Source: Orbilia blumenaviensis
Taxonomy: Eukaryota; Ascomycota; Orbiliomycetes; Orbiliales; Orbiliaceae
Reading direction: 5' to 3'
NCBI GenBank assembly: GCA_036872755.1
Contig: JAVHNS010000016.1
Location: 124,001-188,000, forward strand
DNA: 64,000 nucleotides
The notes under the pieces are model-generated. The model searched no databases, was not told the origin of the DNA, and worked only from the letters and a program-made list of their open reading frames with translations. Below, piece after piece: positions 10,473 through 23,674 of the stretch. Numbering within the stretch: the first letter of the stretch is position 1; the number at the start of each line of letters is the position of its first letter. The position numbers and the translations under genes are program-made.

Positions 10473-13400
10473 GATCTTAAGGGCTGTCGAGAGGTAGGCT
10501 GGTATGGGGTCGGGTTGATGGATTGAACGGTAAATAAGACGGTGGATTTTATCTCGGAATTTTGGCGATGACTTGCGATATTCATTTGATAGGGTGGTTG
10601 ATGGCGTCGGAAGAATTGATTGATGCAAGTATTACTATCGTTGTTGGGTTTGATTGTGGTGTTTTGATCACCTCCGGCCCAAGTAACCGATACCGACTAT
10701 AGAGACCTACATACCTAGGTAGGTCTTCCACAACGTCAGGGCCCTACTACTGACGCGAAGGAAACCGCTTTACCCTTTCTTAAAGCTGCTACTTCTCTTC
10801 ATGGACATAATTTTATATCTAGTTGTAAATGTGCAATTAAATTTAAGTTAACAACGGCCTGTAAATGCTCTACTCGAAGCTTCCGGTAGTTTCAGTTTAC
10901 AAGTTCCTGTAGACATTACGGCTATACCCATGTAGGTTTATTATGAAGGCAGCTTCGCCGTTTCATGAACAGCTTCTGGGAAATAAATAATCCCATAGGG
11001 AAGGAGTAGAATCACACGCTTTGACTGATGGCTCGGTAACTAAAAGGCCTCTGCAGTTTTGTAAAAAGTTGAATGATAATTAAATGCATAGCTATCTTGG
11101 TAAGTATCCAGATAATAAAAGGAGCAAGATATATAGAATGGGCGTCAATAGATCAATGTTTTTGTCTTGCGTCGAAAACATTGTAATATTGACGTTACTA
11201 GATTTCGTTACGTATGCCATCTGCAACTTGAACTGTCGACGAATTAGTATAGTGAACGAGGTCGGGCTGGGCGTTGATTATGGGTAGCACAAGACTTTGG
11301 GGCTTGTGAGAACTTGTATAAATTTAAGCAGAGGTACGTATATTTGTATAGCTCTAACTCCGAGTAGCTAGTAGCTACCGGCCGATATATCAAGGCCTCC
11401 CTTCATATCTTGATATTGAACATATGATTGATTGTCAGTCTCTCGGCGAAATTCAACACGGATAGGTATACTGGCATAGTGCTACATCTTTGAAGGGGAA
11501 CCGCTATCCTATAACTGGTGTGCTGGTACTGCCTGTAGGCAAAGCCGCGATCCAGCGGCTGGGGCGAAGCCTGAAATACCCTTGTAAGATTAGGAGACTC
11601 CAAAGCCGAAATGGTTATTACGCCTAGCTGCAGGATTGGACCATGCAACAGCAATGTACTCACGATGAGCCGGGTTGATGAAGGAATCCGAGCAGAGCAG
11701 GGGTCCAAGTTCCAAAGTCGTCCTGTAACACCATTGAGCAACCTGCAAGAAATCGTACAACGCTGAATATTCGTAGATACGGGGACACGTATCGTTTTTT
11801 ATCAATTTCTACCAAGGCTAAGGAGGTTGCATGGCCATGGACCTCAAAAATTTCCGAGAATGGGAATAACCTTTTCGCCACGCGAGTTGATAGTCGCTGG
11901 AAATATGCACCATCGGTAAGATTCGATCAGCTGAAGCACCATTTTTGGTGTTTGCAATATTGGTAAGTAATATACTTTCTGGAGCCAGACTAGTTCTGGA
12001 GTGAGTTAGACTTAGAGTTAGACTCTACAATATGGGTATTTAAAAAATATTTGGGTAGACGCGTCGACACGTGCTGGACCCAAAATCCATATATCCCTGG
12101 GTTTGTTGGTATCGTACATTGTTATATTCTACTATATATATTCAACTCTACATTCAAATTCTTGGGGAAAATATATATATATCTAGATAAAATTGATAGT
12201 AATAATATTGATAAAATGGCTGGGGGAATAAAAGTCATGATAAAATGACCACCAATCGGACTCGTACATGACCGCGAACCCGATCCGTGGAAAGACTTGG
12301 GGTATTCACATAGGCAAACATATAAATGTGGGTATACTGTCGCCGGTTCACAAATCCATATAGCAAATGGAAGGAGGTTTCTCGCCCGGTGTACAACGTT
12401 GAAAAAATACGAACGCTTTGCTTGATGTGATAAATCCTGATTATTACATGAGGTCTTTACAGAAGCCTAGCGAACACGCTCCATGTGTGCTGTCTCATTG
12501 TGAATTGAGATATTGCAGATTCTGTAACACTACATGTCGCTTAGGAATCTTCAACTTGACCTAATTACTGCAACTAATATGCATCAAGCTGCTCGAAAAT
12601 TTCAAACCTTGCGAATTTCGGCCCAGGGCCCCAGGATGCTTGAAATTTGGGCATGTTAGTTTAATTGATCTATTGAGGTGTGCGGGGAACCCAAGATTGT
12701 TGCACATGTATCCATATTTACGTGTTTTATGCCGGGGTAGGCGTGTATAGACGTAGATTACTATATAATGGTACATACTATAGCTCCTTCTAAACCATAT
12801 ATCAGCTTTCGAGGGAAGCTAGAAGCAGTGCACTCTGCGAAAACAATGCACTGGTAACTAGTCTGACACAACAATCAAACCCACAAGACGATGCTAGCGC
12901 ATTATAAATTATCACAGCATAAAGTATCGAACTGGTTTATAATTAATTGTGATGGAACCATACTGTAGACTGTCGTAGCTCTTTCAATGCGTATTATGCA
13001 TAAAACACCAACATTCGGAAAGCAGGGCGGCGAGATGCAGGCTTTTAAACTTTCTAGGAAAGGCAAGGAGGTTGAAGAGCATGGTCTGTCCTGGCTGAGA
13101 CATGGGTCAAGGTAGATCATTGATGATTTGAGAAACCATACCACTTGGGGCTTGGAGCTTCGGAAATCGTCAACAAGTATCCATGGATCCAGCCGCTCTC
13201 AAATCAGATATGTAAGCATTTCCCACTGGGATAGATTTCGAGGGAAAATAGCGGATATATATCAATCTCTGAAGAGAAGATAATGTAGAAATTGGATGAA
13301 AAGAAGGTCTCACTTTTTATATAGAGTAGCTGGGTGTAATATTTTTCATTTCATGGACCCAAACACCCACGAAGCTGTCTATATATATCTCCGGGTACTG

Positions 13401-14473
13401 TCGTTTTTTATTACTTCAAGCCCGGTAGACTATTTTTTGTTTTTCAGCCACGATCAGAATAAACACTCCTACTTACGCTCCATATAATTGGGCCCGTCTC
13501 TGAATATTTCAGTGCATATATAAACGTCTGTTCCATCTCTACATTTGGTAATTGCTCCTGAGTGATCAGTTTTGTCAAGTGAGGATATTTAATCTATGAG
13601 ATTAAGTAATCCCACTAATTAAAAATCATATTCCGTGCTTATCGCAATTAGGTTTGCCGCTGTAAAGGTGGCGGGGTGTTCTGGCTTAGGGGACATTCCT
13701 TAGTCCGAGCGCCAGTTGGAATGAACATTCTAGCGGCCAGGCTCGGTCTGGAGTTCCCCTCACTTATTTTAGTAAAACTAGAGAATTATAGTAAAGAAAC
13801 TATAAGTCCAAGTGTCATTTCAGTAACTCTCAATGGCAGCCTTTTCTCTTTACCATAACAAATCCTTGTGCTGACCATATATCTAGCCAAGTCAAATTCT
13901 GGCGGTGCACAGTGTCTCAAATAATCCTTGTCGATCAAAATTTGTCTTGTTATCAAGACTCCTAGTATTGGAAGGCAGCTTGTAGGTGAAGATGAATCCC
14001 TATACCACCCTGCTTTAGCTGACTGTTGCTATCTAATACGCCACCCTCGTACAGATCGGGTATTTGGGCTCTAAATTGAGGTTCAGCCGAGGCTACCTTA
14101 TACTGCAGCCTGAAGAACCATTGCTTAATCGGGAGAGGGAGAACAGATCCGATTGGCTTGCATTCTGGCATGAATACTGCTCAAGCTTCGTCTTCATACC
14201 ATTAAGTCTATACCATTATCCTCAACCAGCTCCAGGCACTGGTAAAGAAATCTTGATATTATTACCAAGACGGAGTAGTCAGGTACTCCTACACTGTGCC
14301 ATCCAATCACAGATACTATAAAGTACTTGTCATTCCAATCCTACTTCAACCCAAGCCAGAAAGTTTCCGTTTCAATAGTATATATCTATACAACTCATCT
14401 CAACGTAGGCTTACAACTTACCGGATCATCGAATCTGCCTATAGATATAGCTATCGTCTGTCCAGAATTCATA
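10473..14473. other. 4-kb gene-free AT-rich region between divergent genes
   Basis: Bidirectional promoter region between the rhodopsin-domain gene and the MFS gene. It has AT-rich tracts (around 12050-12250) and several overlapping short minus-strand ORFs at 11403-11881 that do not join by plausible introns and match no family I know. It could contain decayed mobile DNA, but I see no TE domain, direct terminal repeats or target-site duplication. Confidence 0.4.
10712..10721. promoter_or_regulatory. TACCTAGGTA palindrome, copy 1
   Basis: A 10-base perfect palindrome, extended here by flanking CCTACA and GGTCTT. It lies about 240 bases upstream of the rhodopsin-domain gene start. The same 10-mer occurs at 23348 and 47564, each time in a spacer upstream of a gene. 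A binding-site role is inferred from recurrence only. Confidence 0.35.
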
Positions 14474-16834
14474 ATGGAACCTATATCTCATAATGTTCCC
14501 GACCAGTACCTGGATCTTAAGAACGAACCGTCGACATGGGCAGCTGTCCCGCCTACTCCGACTGCAAAAACTGCCGACGCTGCACTGGCTTTTATTCAGC
14601 AACAACGGGTTCTTCGTGACACCACGATCCAGATTGACGAAAGGCAACTCATAAAAAAGATCGATTATAGAATTGTCCCTATCATGTTTGCTTGCTATAC
14701 TATGCAATTTATTGACAAGGTCAACATCAATGTATGTTTAATGTTGCTTCATCCAGGCGCTTCAGTCATGACCACGATTTAGAAACCAGGAAAAGGATAT
14801 GGAATATTGCTCTTACCCCTTTATTATGGAAAGAGGCTGACTCAATGAATGGTGACTATAGTATGCTGCTGTCATGGGCCTGAACGAGGATTTGAACTTA
14901 CAAGGGAATGACTTCTCATGGTGCGCAACTGCCTTTTTTACGGCATTCCTCTTAGCCGAGATTCCTACAGGTACGTTTCAGGTTACACATTCAACCCTCT
15001 TATTTCTTATCACAAAATAAGTTGGAACATTTACGTGGGATTCTCGAGCGCTGTATGATAACATTTGACATCGAGCTAGGCATAATCCTACAGAAAGTCC
15101 CGACGGCAAAGTATCTGGGGTTCAGCGTCATCATGTGGGGCGTGACGACTGCTTGTACAGCGGCTTGTCATAATTTTACTGGTTTATTGATTGTCAGGAT
15201 TGTTCTAGGTGCATTTGAGGTAGGCCGGATGCCTTAAGCATTCCAAAAGTGTCAAGCGAAACTGACCAAAGGCGTAATTGATAGGCAGCAATCGCTCCTT
15301 GCTTAATTCTGATTACAAGTAAGTGATATCAGCTTTTGGGCCGAGCATATCCCTAAAGTTCAGCGAAAAGAAATCAGTTCTAATTAAAATTATTGAACCA
15401 AGGTATGTGGTACACGAAATCGGAACAAGTCCCCCGCATGAGCTTGTGGTACAGCGGGCTTGGCATTGGCCAGATATTTGGGGGCTTGGTGTCTTATGGT
15501 ATATATGCCACTCCATCAAAGTTATTTGCCTCGACTCCGATCCTTAGCTCATATTCTGGGTGCATGGTGTACTCTATTGTATAACTTAGGTTGACAAGAT
15601 TTTTTAACATAGGGTTTCAACATGTGGAGAGCAGCTTTGCGAGTTGGCGGGTCATGTTCCTTGCCCTTGGTGGTGTAACTATAGCTATTGGTATATGGAC
15701 TCTATGGAAATTGCCCGACACGCCAATGTCTTCTACATGGCTCACAGAACAGGAACGGCTAGCGGTTCTTGAGAAAGTGGAACAAAACCAGACCGGCATT
15801 AGCAGCACACAATTTAAAGCGAACCAACTAAAAGAAGTTTTTCTAGATCCACAGATATGGGGTTTAGTCATTTTCACTATTCTCGTATGACCCAGCTCAG
15901 TAGCACCAAGTGACACTCTAACAAATACTAAAAACTTTTGTGGTCTTCCAGATCTCGATTTCATCGGGTGTAATTACAACATATTCGGCGACAGTAATCC
16001 GAGGATTTGGGTATACATCGCGAGTCACAGCCCTACTTAATATGCCATCGGGGATTGTTTCCATTCTATCGACTGCGATATCTGGTGTCATTGTTGGGAG
16101 AACCTCCACGAGATCTCTGTGGATTGCTGGGTTGTGCATTCCCGGTATAGTGGGAGGTGCACTTCTGTCATTTTTATCCCCTCAGGAGAAAGCGGGAAAC
16201 TTAATCGGGATCTATCTCGTAAATGCGGTCTGTACAACCCCCAAATGTCGCTTTTTCATGTGCCAGAAACCTTCATACTGATATTTGCCTGCTATTTTTG
16301 TAGATTACAGCAACCTTAATTTTAGTCTACACTTGGTTGGCGGCGAACGTCGCTGGTCATACGAAGCGCATTGCTGCCAGCGTCGTGGTGTCTGGAAGCT
16401 TCTCGATTGGAAGCATTATTGGCCCCATTACATTCCAGGCCAGAGACGCACCTGGGTAGGTGGATCATCTTCTAGAACGATGCACGTGCTGTCCGGCTGA
16501 TAATTCCACGCTGGCAGGTATTTCCCCGCCAAAGTAACAGTACTGGCGACACAGGCGGCTGCGGCCGTCATTGCATTGGCCCTTCGTTTCTATTATGATT
16601 TCGAGAACCGCCGACGAGATCGTATCGAAGGAGAAAATGCTGGCGATGATAAGGGTGGCAACGTGAGCAATGTGGAGTGGATGAATCGTATGTTGCATTC
16701 CATGACCCAGCTCAAAGTATTTAAGTGAAATAACTTTAGGCTTAAGCGATATTTTCCCGGATTTATAAAAGCTAATATGAAATAATTCTTTAGTTACGGA
16801 TCGGGAGAACCTAACCTTCAGATATGTTCTATAA
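14474..16834 (+). CDS. MFS permease, Dal5/allantoate permease-like (ACS family)
   Basis: Ten exons: 14474-14731, 14862-14970, 15080-15219, 15285-15318, 15403-15498, 15613-15884, 15952-16227, 16304-16455, 16518-16687, 16794-16834. Together they give 515 residues with every junction in frame. Family features in order: DERQLIKKIDYRIVP before TM1, YTMQFIDKVN, FSWCATAFFTAFLLAEIPTG, LQKVPTAKYLG, RIVLGAFEA followed by APCLILIT, MWYTKSEQVPRMSLWYS, SFASWRVMFLALGG, an eight-residue WKLPDTPM loop, and the C-terminus LTDRENLTFRYVL. Members take up organic anions such as allantoate, nicotinate-type vitamins, or short peptides at the plasma membrane; the substrate here cannot be read from sequence. The ATG at 14474 is the first in its frame. 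The ten-exon structure is unusually split but shows no damage. Confidence 0.95.
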
Positions 16835-18703
16835 ATGTCCAGGAAATACAAAAATTAACTATCACCTTTCTGATCAACTACCGTATACCGCGCCCAAGCT
16901 CGAGATACATGGATAAACCGGTGGCAGCACATTCTACAATATTCTCGTCAAAAGCAATCCACTAGCCGCAACAAGCATAATTGAATCGGATTGGATCTAT
17001 GCCAGATAACAACTCATCTGCGGGACCGCAAAAGCATGTTTCTTTATATAATTATCCTTTGTGATCAGCCAATAAAATGACCACAGTGCATCATTGTATC
17101 CAAAAATAATTCAAACTTTCAGGCTATCCAAGAGATTACTAGAGGGCTTACTTTTATCCTTTCGACATTTCTTTGGAAGATACGGGGCAAGTCGCCGAGG
17201 TTATTTAGACATTGCACTTAGTGTTGCTGGCGACTGACTAGGTTCTTCATTTAGGAGTACGTAAATGTAGAGACCAGCTACCGCCTGAATTAGTTGAACG
17301 AGATTGGTCTCATAAAATATAAACTAGCCCTCAGTGGATGAATAATCTTCAGCGCGTGCAGTCGTGCATGTGTGGAGATATCGATTTTTGGGTAGTCTTT
17401 TTTTGGATATAGTTGCAGGGGTCTCCTGACAGGAAGCCTATCAGGGAGTTACTATGATCGCATAATCTTTCTGTTTTTCGAGTAGTAGCTGCATGCGTCC
17501 CGAGGGTATATCATCTCCGGTCAACGAGCCAATGAATTTTTTTAATCCATCTTACCCGCCAAATCCCAGTATAATGGCGCATTAGACCGCAACGGGAAAT
17601 GTCTCAAGCGGCTGGAAGCGAATTAATGCTTAGATGGTATCCCAGCCCCAACCCGCTGGGACGGTTGCAAATGGCGGTGGAGCGCACCCTCCTTTAGAAC
17701 ACATTTTGCCTGCCATCTCAGGTCTTTGGCCAAAGGAAAAATGATATTTGGAGCTTTTGGTACTAGCTGGGTTTAATTGAGGTCTAGCGTTCAAGCATCT
17801 CGGACGACCATCGACTATCAAAGTTAGTTTTCAAGTAGCTAGTACTTACTTGCTAATTCAAGGAGAAGGCCAAATATTTGAACAGCCCTCTCCATTAACG
17901 ACGGTATCGGAATTCGCCCATCCCAACCAAATGGATCGATCAATTCTTTGCATAGTCCAATATTGACAGCAAAGATCGCACACGATTTCGTTCAAAAGCT
18001 CACTCTCAACCTCCTGAGATCATTGTTTTCGCCCATGTGCATGCAAGCTGTCCCTGTTCCAGTTAGCCGCCCGGTTTATCGGGGTTCTTGGCCGTGCTTC
18101 AGTATTAGATTTTGTATGCGCGTCTGCGGCACAGTTCCATGGAAAGGGTGTCCTTCGGGAAAACTGGGCAAAAACAAATTTGCAAACGAGTTCCCATTAT
18201 TCCCATTAATTTCTGCTCAGATTATCGAGTAGTACTGGTATATATTTGAAGACCGTAGCCTCGTTTTAATTCCCAGTGGAAGTCAGCCCAAAGTCCCAAT
18301 ACCTGACTCTCTAGTCAAATTCTTGTTCCTCGTTGGTTCCTTGCGCGCGTGCGGTACCTACCTTCAGTCTTTTCAACGGCCTTTCCCGCGTTACACAAAC
18401 CTTCTTACCGAATCGGTTGCAACACAAGATTCCAACGGCCCGGATCCAGATCGCGGAACTCCAACAGTCTCGAGCGCTAGATAAGCAAAAGTCACATTAA
18501 TATTCCCAATAACTAGGCAGTTTGGGAATCAGATCTTGCGCTGTTCGGTGACAGCCGGCCCAATGGTTATTTAGCTTAATAGCCCCCCCCCCCAAAAAAA
18601 AAATACAAATAACGAAACAAATCGGTTAAATCCCGACCGCCTAAAGGTGTTATAAAACAGAGAAGGCTTCTCATTATCAACCTTTTTTTTTCACACGTAA
18701 ACG
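16835..18703. other. Gene-free spacer with a C11-A10 homopolymer pair
   Basis: About 1.9 kb with no supported gene. A run of 11 C immediately followed by 10 A lies at 18583-18603, a likely slippage-prone tract. A TATA-like box (TATAAAAC) is at 18651-18658, about 50 bases before the next ATG. Confidence 0.45.
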
Positions 18704-18934
18704 ATGGCTCCTTACCTTCTCGTACGCGACCAAGCCTTCGAAATACCCCCGGAGCTAAACGCTGGAGATATCGGGCGCACTGTTGGATATTTCGCAAAGG
18801 AGGACCGTTTACCTTATGTCTCGAAACTACCATTCATTGCGTCTCTGATGAGTTGGTTTGGTGGCTCTCTTTTGTTTATGGGCTTTATCATTTTTGGTTT
18901 GGCGTACGGGAAGCAAATCTTGAAGAGGAAATGA
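18704..18934 (+). CDS. Possible small single-pass membrane protein, 76 residues
   Basis: Not assigned to a family. The ORF begins at ATG 18704 in a good fungal context (AACGATGG) and follows a TATAAAAC box and a pyrimidine stretch, typical promoter features. The first 45 residues are polar (PYLLVRDQAFEIPPELN), then a hydrophobic segment of about 21 residues (roughly 49-69) and a basic end KQILKRK. The layout suggests a small organelle or ER membrane protein. Only ORF quality and promoter context support it. Confidence 0.45.
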   Translation: MAPYLLVRDQAFEIPPELNAGDIGRTVGYFAKEDRLPYVSKLPFIASLMSWFGGSLLFMGFIIFGLAYGKQILKRK

Positions 18935-19540
18935 AAATCTTGGGAGATCAAAGCTCGCTTCATTCGAGCGCCTGAACTCAAGGATTTCACTGGTGCGAAC
19001 TTGGGTCAGGTTGGGTATTTTATTTATTATCTACTTTGCATGCGGCTCATTGTACTTGGAGTTGGTTGATGATGATTTACGAATGTTTATTTCTATGAAT
19101 GGGTACATGTCTTAATTGTTTAGCGCAAATTTACAGGTTGTCCGGTGTCCTATATTGTATGTAGCTGGGAAAAAACCACAAGCAGGCGATTATGTTGGTC
19201 AATTGATAGTAGTTATTTCCATTATTATGCATCAGTAACTTCTGAAATCGTATGGTTTTCATGAATTATCTATCCTCAGGTGTACCTATCCAAGTATACA
19301 CAGTCTGTCAAGAATCCAAGGTAGTTAGTGCACTTCCGAGATTTTAATTCCGGGCTTAAAGTTCCAGCAGGTTGTTCTAATGCTTAAAAGCGATGGCGCG
19401 ATGCACGGCAGCGCTGCGCGAGTTACCACCAGGCGCCCTGACCGAAACTTGGCCTGTCAGATTTTCATATGAAAGACTATTTTTACCTCTAAAATTTGAT
19501 ATTTAGATATCCTAGCACTTTATTCGAAGGAAACCAAGGC
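18935..19540. other. Spacer between convergent small gene and rhamnosidase gene
   Basis: About 600 bases holding two 3' untranslated regions. Nothing else is recognisable. Confidence 0.4.
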
Positions 19541-22500
19541 TTATACCATGACCCATCCTTCTGACAATGTTTCCGGTTTCTGTTGTAGTAGCCGCCATTC
19601 CGAGTCTTTCAGTTCTGCGGTCAACACCCATCTCCCTGCACCAACTGTTTTTAACGGCCGTCCCAACACCATCACTTCGCCCTCGCAATTACCAGGCAAC
19701 ACGACTTCGATGACCATCCTCCTCTTCTCACCGTCATACCTCCAATTACATTCGACTATTCCTTTGGGGCTGCTATATGCCATTTCTGACACTGTGACAC
19801 CATGTTCGAGGCTCGGTATCGGATTGAAGATGAATATCAACTCTCCATCTTGACATTCCTGGTACTTCATCTTGACTCCGCCGACTGTTTCAAAAATCCA
19901 CCGGCCGACACTACCATAAGCATAATGATTTAGGCTCGTCATTCCCGACGTGTTGACTCTTCCATCGGGTTTTACCGCATCCCAGCGCTCCCAGATAGTC
20001 GTCGCGCCCATAGTAACAGGGTACAACCAAGAAGGAGGGGTCCGGGGCCCTAAGAGAACCTTGTAAGCCAATGATATGGAATCGAGATCTGCCTCGGACG
20101 ACGGTGATGTCGGGGATAGCGCGCATATTGCATGCAAGAGTTCAGGGGTTCCAGCAAAGCCTGTGGAAAGATGGTGGTCGTTCTTTATAATAAGGTGATG
20201 CAACCTGTCAATTGCCGGTTTGACAAGGTCATCTGGGAGAAGCCCAAAGTTCAATGCTAGTGAGTATGCCGTTTGAGTATCCTGGGATAATATCTTGGAA
20301 GGGTCAGAGTCATGCGATGTAATAGTGGGGGCAATGACATATTCTGACTGCCATTTCGACTTGAGGTTGAGCGATGCTGCCTCCCACTCTTTCACCCCTT
20401 CTTGATCTTGTAGAACTGTCGCAACTTTTAAGAGGGTGTTGGTAATATTACACAACCAAGAATTAGCGACGAACATTGGGTGGGTAGCTGGCAAATCAGG
20501 GCGTTCTGGAGGGGCAGTGGGATCGAGCCAGTCGCCAAATTGGAATCCGGGCCGCCATAACCCAGTTCTTGGATCCTTTGGAATGCCCTTTTTGTGGTAC
20601 TCTACCATAGAATTGTAGAGGTCTCCTAAGAGGGTTTTGTCTCTATACGTTCGATATAGATACCACGGTAGGGTAACTAGCACATCCTGCCATAATGCTG
20701 TCGGCCTATGTGAGCCCGGCATATGGAGTGCATTGGGAGAGCTTGGCAGTAGATTTAGTACTTAATTAATCTAAACAAGAAAGAAAAACACTTACACCAA
20801 AGGAGGGCAGCTTCTACCACCCAATTTTTGGCCGTCGACCAGACCTTGCAACCATGAGCGCAAGAAAGTCTGGCAATCGAAGATATAGACAGCCGTTGGT
20901 CCAAACGCCTGATATCCGGGCCTTGTCAGCAAAAACGCTCTGTATAAATATAGGTTTTGGATTCAGTGCCTACATTTATGTCACCAGTCCTAAGCCCGTA
21001 AAAAAAAGGGGGTTATAAACTCATATTAGCATGTGCACAGACCAGATGGTCGCACTCCTGTTGGTGGCGAGTCACCACTCACCATCCGAGCCTCTCATCT
21101 CGTTGAGGGCAATCAGTACAAACTGATAAGAAATTCGCCCTTGCACTCCACCGAATATTTTCAACCAGCCTATTCAATTCCTTGTGGCTGCTATTGAATT
21201 TTAACAATCCTTTCGGCAGATTACTACCATAAACCTTAGCAGTTACCTCCAGGCCCTCAATCCAGGGGTCCACTTGAACGTAACGGAAGCCATGGAATGT
21301 AAACTCTGGTTCCCATTCTTCGACACTAGATCCATTGAAGATATAAGAATCCGTTGCCTTTGCTTCCCGTAAGAGGCCTGTGCAAGGTGTGCCATCTGGC
21401 TCCAGAACCTCAACATGAACTAATGTTACCTTCGTCCCCGCAGGAGCTGATCCTTTAATTTTCACCCTTCCGGCGGTATTCTGTCCGAAATCAAGGATTA
21501 TTTTGCCTGTCGGGGAGGTGATATATTTTTGTACTGAAAGATGTTCCGTACATGTGATGGCTGGCGCTGTGGAAGCTTGGAGAGTTGGAGTGAGGCTACC
21601 TGACCATATGTCGGTCATGATCTTGACATCTTCCCAAATATCTGACTGGTCGGACAAATCGTCCATATTAATACGCGAGTCGTATTGTTCCCCATCATAT
21701 ATCTCTGTTTGCCGAATAGGGCACTTCCTCGTGCATTTCCACCCGGTAGATCCGGTAGGGCCCGTCGCAAACACGTCTGTACCGCCGCCTGGCTTAAAGA
21801 TCTCGACTATCGACACGAACCCAGTCTCTCTCCCAAATATACCTCGCCTTGCTTCGCCTCCGCTCGACAAGCGGCCACGGTACCAGCCATCGGCCACCAA
21901 TACCGTGATGATATTTTCTCCAGACACAAGGTATTTCGACACGTCATAGGTTTGATAGCAAATTCGCAGTTTGTACTCCGTCCATCCCGGGTCCATGATA
22001 CTTTGGCTAATCGCCTTTCCATTGATGAAAACCTTATAGACTCCGAAAGCAGTGATATGGAGTCGGGCTGCACTCGGAGTCTCTACATTGAAAGAGCTTC
22101 GAAAGACGGAGACGGGTTTTGGTTTTTGCCAGTATTCGAGATCCCATGGTGCAGATATGGGTCTGACACCAGGTGCTACCTTCCGCCAAGTTTCGAGACC
22201 ACAAACAAGTGTACCTTCAAATTTCAAAACAGAGGTCGTCATCATTGTGTCTAACGCTTGGTTTGCCGATTTCCCGAGCTGTTCCGCAAGGGATAGTGCA
22301 GACAAATCGTCTTGCAGAGGTATATCCCCTTCAAGGGATCCAAATTTCCACCCGCCATTCAATTTCAAAATAAAATCATCGCGTTTGTCATGGCGAGTTA
22401 GAACCCCAACAACTGAAACTTCATATGACTGTCCGGGCTTGACAGTCGGGAAGGCTTTTGGCCATGGGATATTCTCACTGTGCGAAGTTCTTGGTCCAAG

Positions 22501-22713
22501 GACGCTAATGGGCTTAAGCGATTTCGCGTCGGGCTGGTCACCTATACGCCAACTTCGGAGCGACAGTATGTAGGTCTGCTGCCACCAACCGTGCGAGGAG
22601 TGCGGTGACGAGTAAGACCAAGAGATCGGGGGCGTCGGGTCGTCGACCCCTAAGACGTTTGAAGTATGGGATAACCGGAGGTTGGTAATCCCGAGCGGTT
22701 GCCGATCCGCCAT
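19541..22713 (-). CDS. GH78 alpha-L-rhamnosidase
   Basis: GH78 enzymes release terminal L-rhamnose from plant glycosides and pectin side chains. Four exons: 22713-21083, 20989-20974 (16 nt), 20908-20796, 20741-19541, giving 986 residues. Order: N-terminal beta domains (RLSHTSNVLG, PPISWSYSS; VFINGKAISQSIMDPGWTEY; LVADGWYRGRL), then the (alpha/alpha)6 catalytic barrel opening with TDCPQRDERLGW. Glu540 fits the general acid. The micro-exon supplies Thr545-Gly546-Asp547, rebuilding the canonical GWTGD block, then AFGPTAVYIFDC. Later come PTALWQDVLVTLPW, LWRPGFQFGDWLDP, ATTIWERWDAV and SLNHYAYGSVGRWIF. There is no clear signal peptide from the chosen start; an in-frame ATG at 22824 would add 37 residues, and localisation is therefore open. 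Length agrees with fungal three-domain GH78 proteins. Confidence 0.95.
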
Positions 22714-23674
22714 CGTGATGGCTGGCCAATTGCAATTGAAGTACGACTTCTGTTCGAGCGCTGCAGTGTCACCTCTCCCGAGTATCCAGGCCTTAAACTT
22801 CGGGCGGTACCAATAAAATGCCAATCTGCAGCTCCTTTTGTTGCCCGGTGGTAATGAATATAATTAATTCGGTTAACGATGAGGGATGGAGTAGCATGTA
22901 CGGGTGAATTCTATCACTAGCGTTGATGCGAGGGAGGAAGTACTTGACCCGAATCGAATCTCCGAGTTAATTCGCAATGCAGTGCATTCCACCTTAGTTC
23001 AGCTGTCTGGCATGGGAGGCTACGGGTATCTTGAGAGATCCAGACGAATAATGCGGGGATTTGTGCAACATCCAACATCCAACATAGATACAAATGCGGA
23101 CTAGGGCAAGTGGGTTTATGCACGTTCGCGTTCCAAGAACCAGGCCCGGCCGACTTAACTTTATGATCATAGCAATATCTATATATGGGTATGGGTACAA
23201 TGCAACATCGATACGCATACGTATCACGCTGGCGTCTGTATCGGCATAAATTAATGTACAGCCATGAGAATTAGATAATATGCGATTGCATACACAGTTA
23301 AATCATTACCAAAACTTTAATTAAGTGCGGAAGAATACCTCGGTACTTACCTAGGTAGGCACCCAGACTGTAAGTAACTCAAGGACATAAGTAACTTAAG
23401 TGCCTTGTCCGTCATATCCCAAGATTTGTGGTATTTTGGATATGTCTACAACACAACACAGCACAATTGCACAACGCATGGACAAAGATCGAATATACTC
23501 CACGAAAATACAAGGCTAACTACCTATTACCAGATGCCATACCCTTAAGTCTTTGGAAATGAGCCTAGCTTCGAACCAAAAAGCTTCATAAAAGATTGTT
23601 ATTAAGCCATGACCCAGAATTAGTCTGATACGAGGGTTCGAGATCTTTGAGATTTCGTGAGTGGTGCTGTACTA
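22714..23674. other. Spacer upstream of the rhamnosidase gene
   Basis: About 960 bases that should contain the rhamnosidase promoter (minus strand) and the 3' end of the next minus-strand gene. It holds the second TACCTAGGTA palindrome and an ACAACACAACACAGCACAA tract near 23450. No gene is supported. Confidence 0.4.
23348..23357. promoter_or_regulatory. TACCTAGGTA palindrome, copy 2
   Basis: Same 10-base palindrome as at 10712 and 47564, flanked by CTTACCTAGGTAGGCACC. It lies about 635 bases upstream of the rhamnosidase start. A regulatory role is only inferred. Confidence 0.3.

Noticed and set aside
11403..11881. Three overlapping minus-strand ORFs that looked like exons of one gene
   Set aside because: No set of GT-AG introns gave a consistent frame, and no family motif appeared.
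21685..22254. 189-residue plus-strand ORF opposite the GH78 gene
   Set aside because: Antisense shadow inside a conserved GH78 exon.
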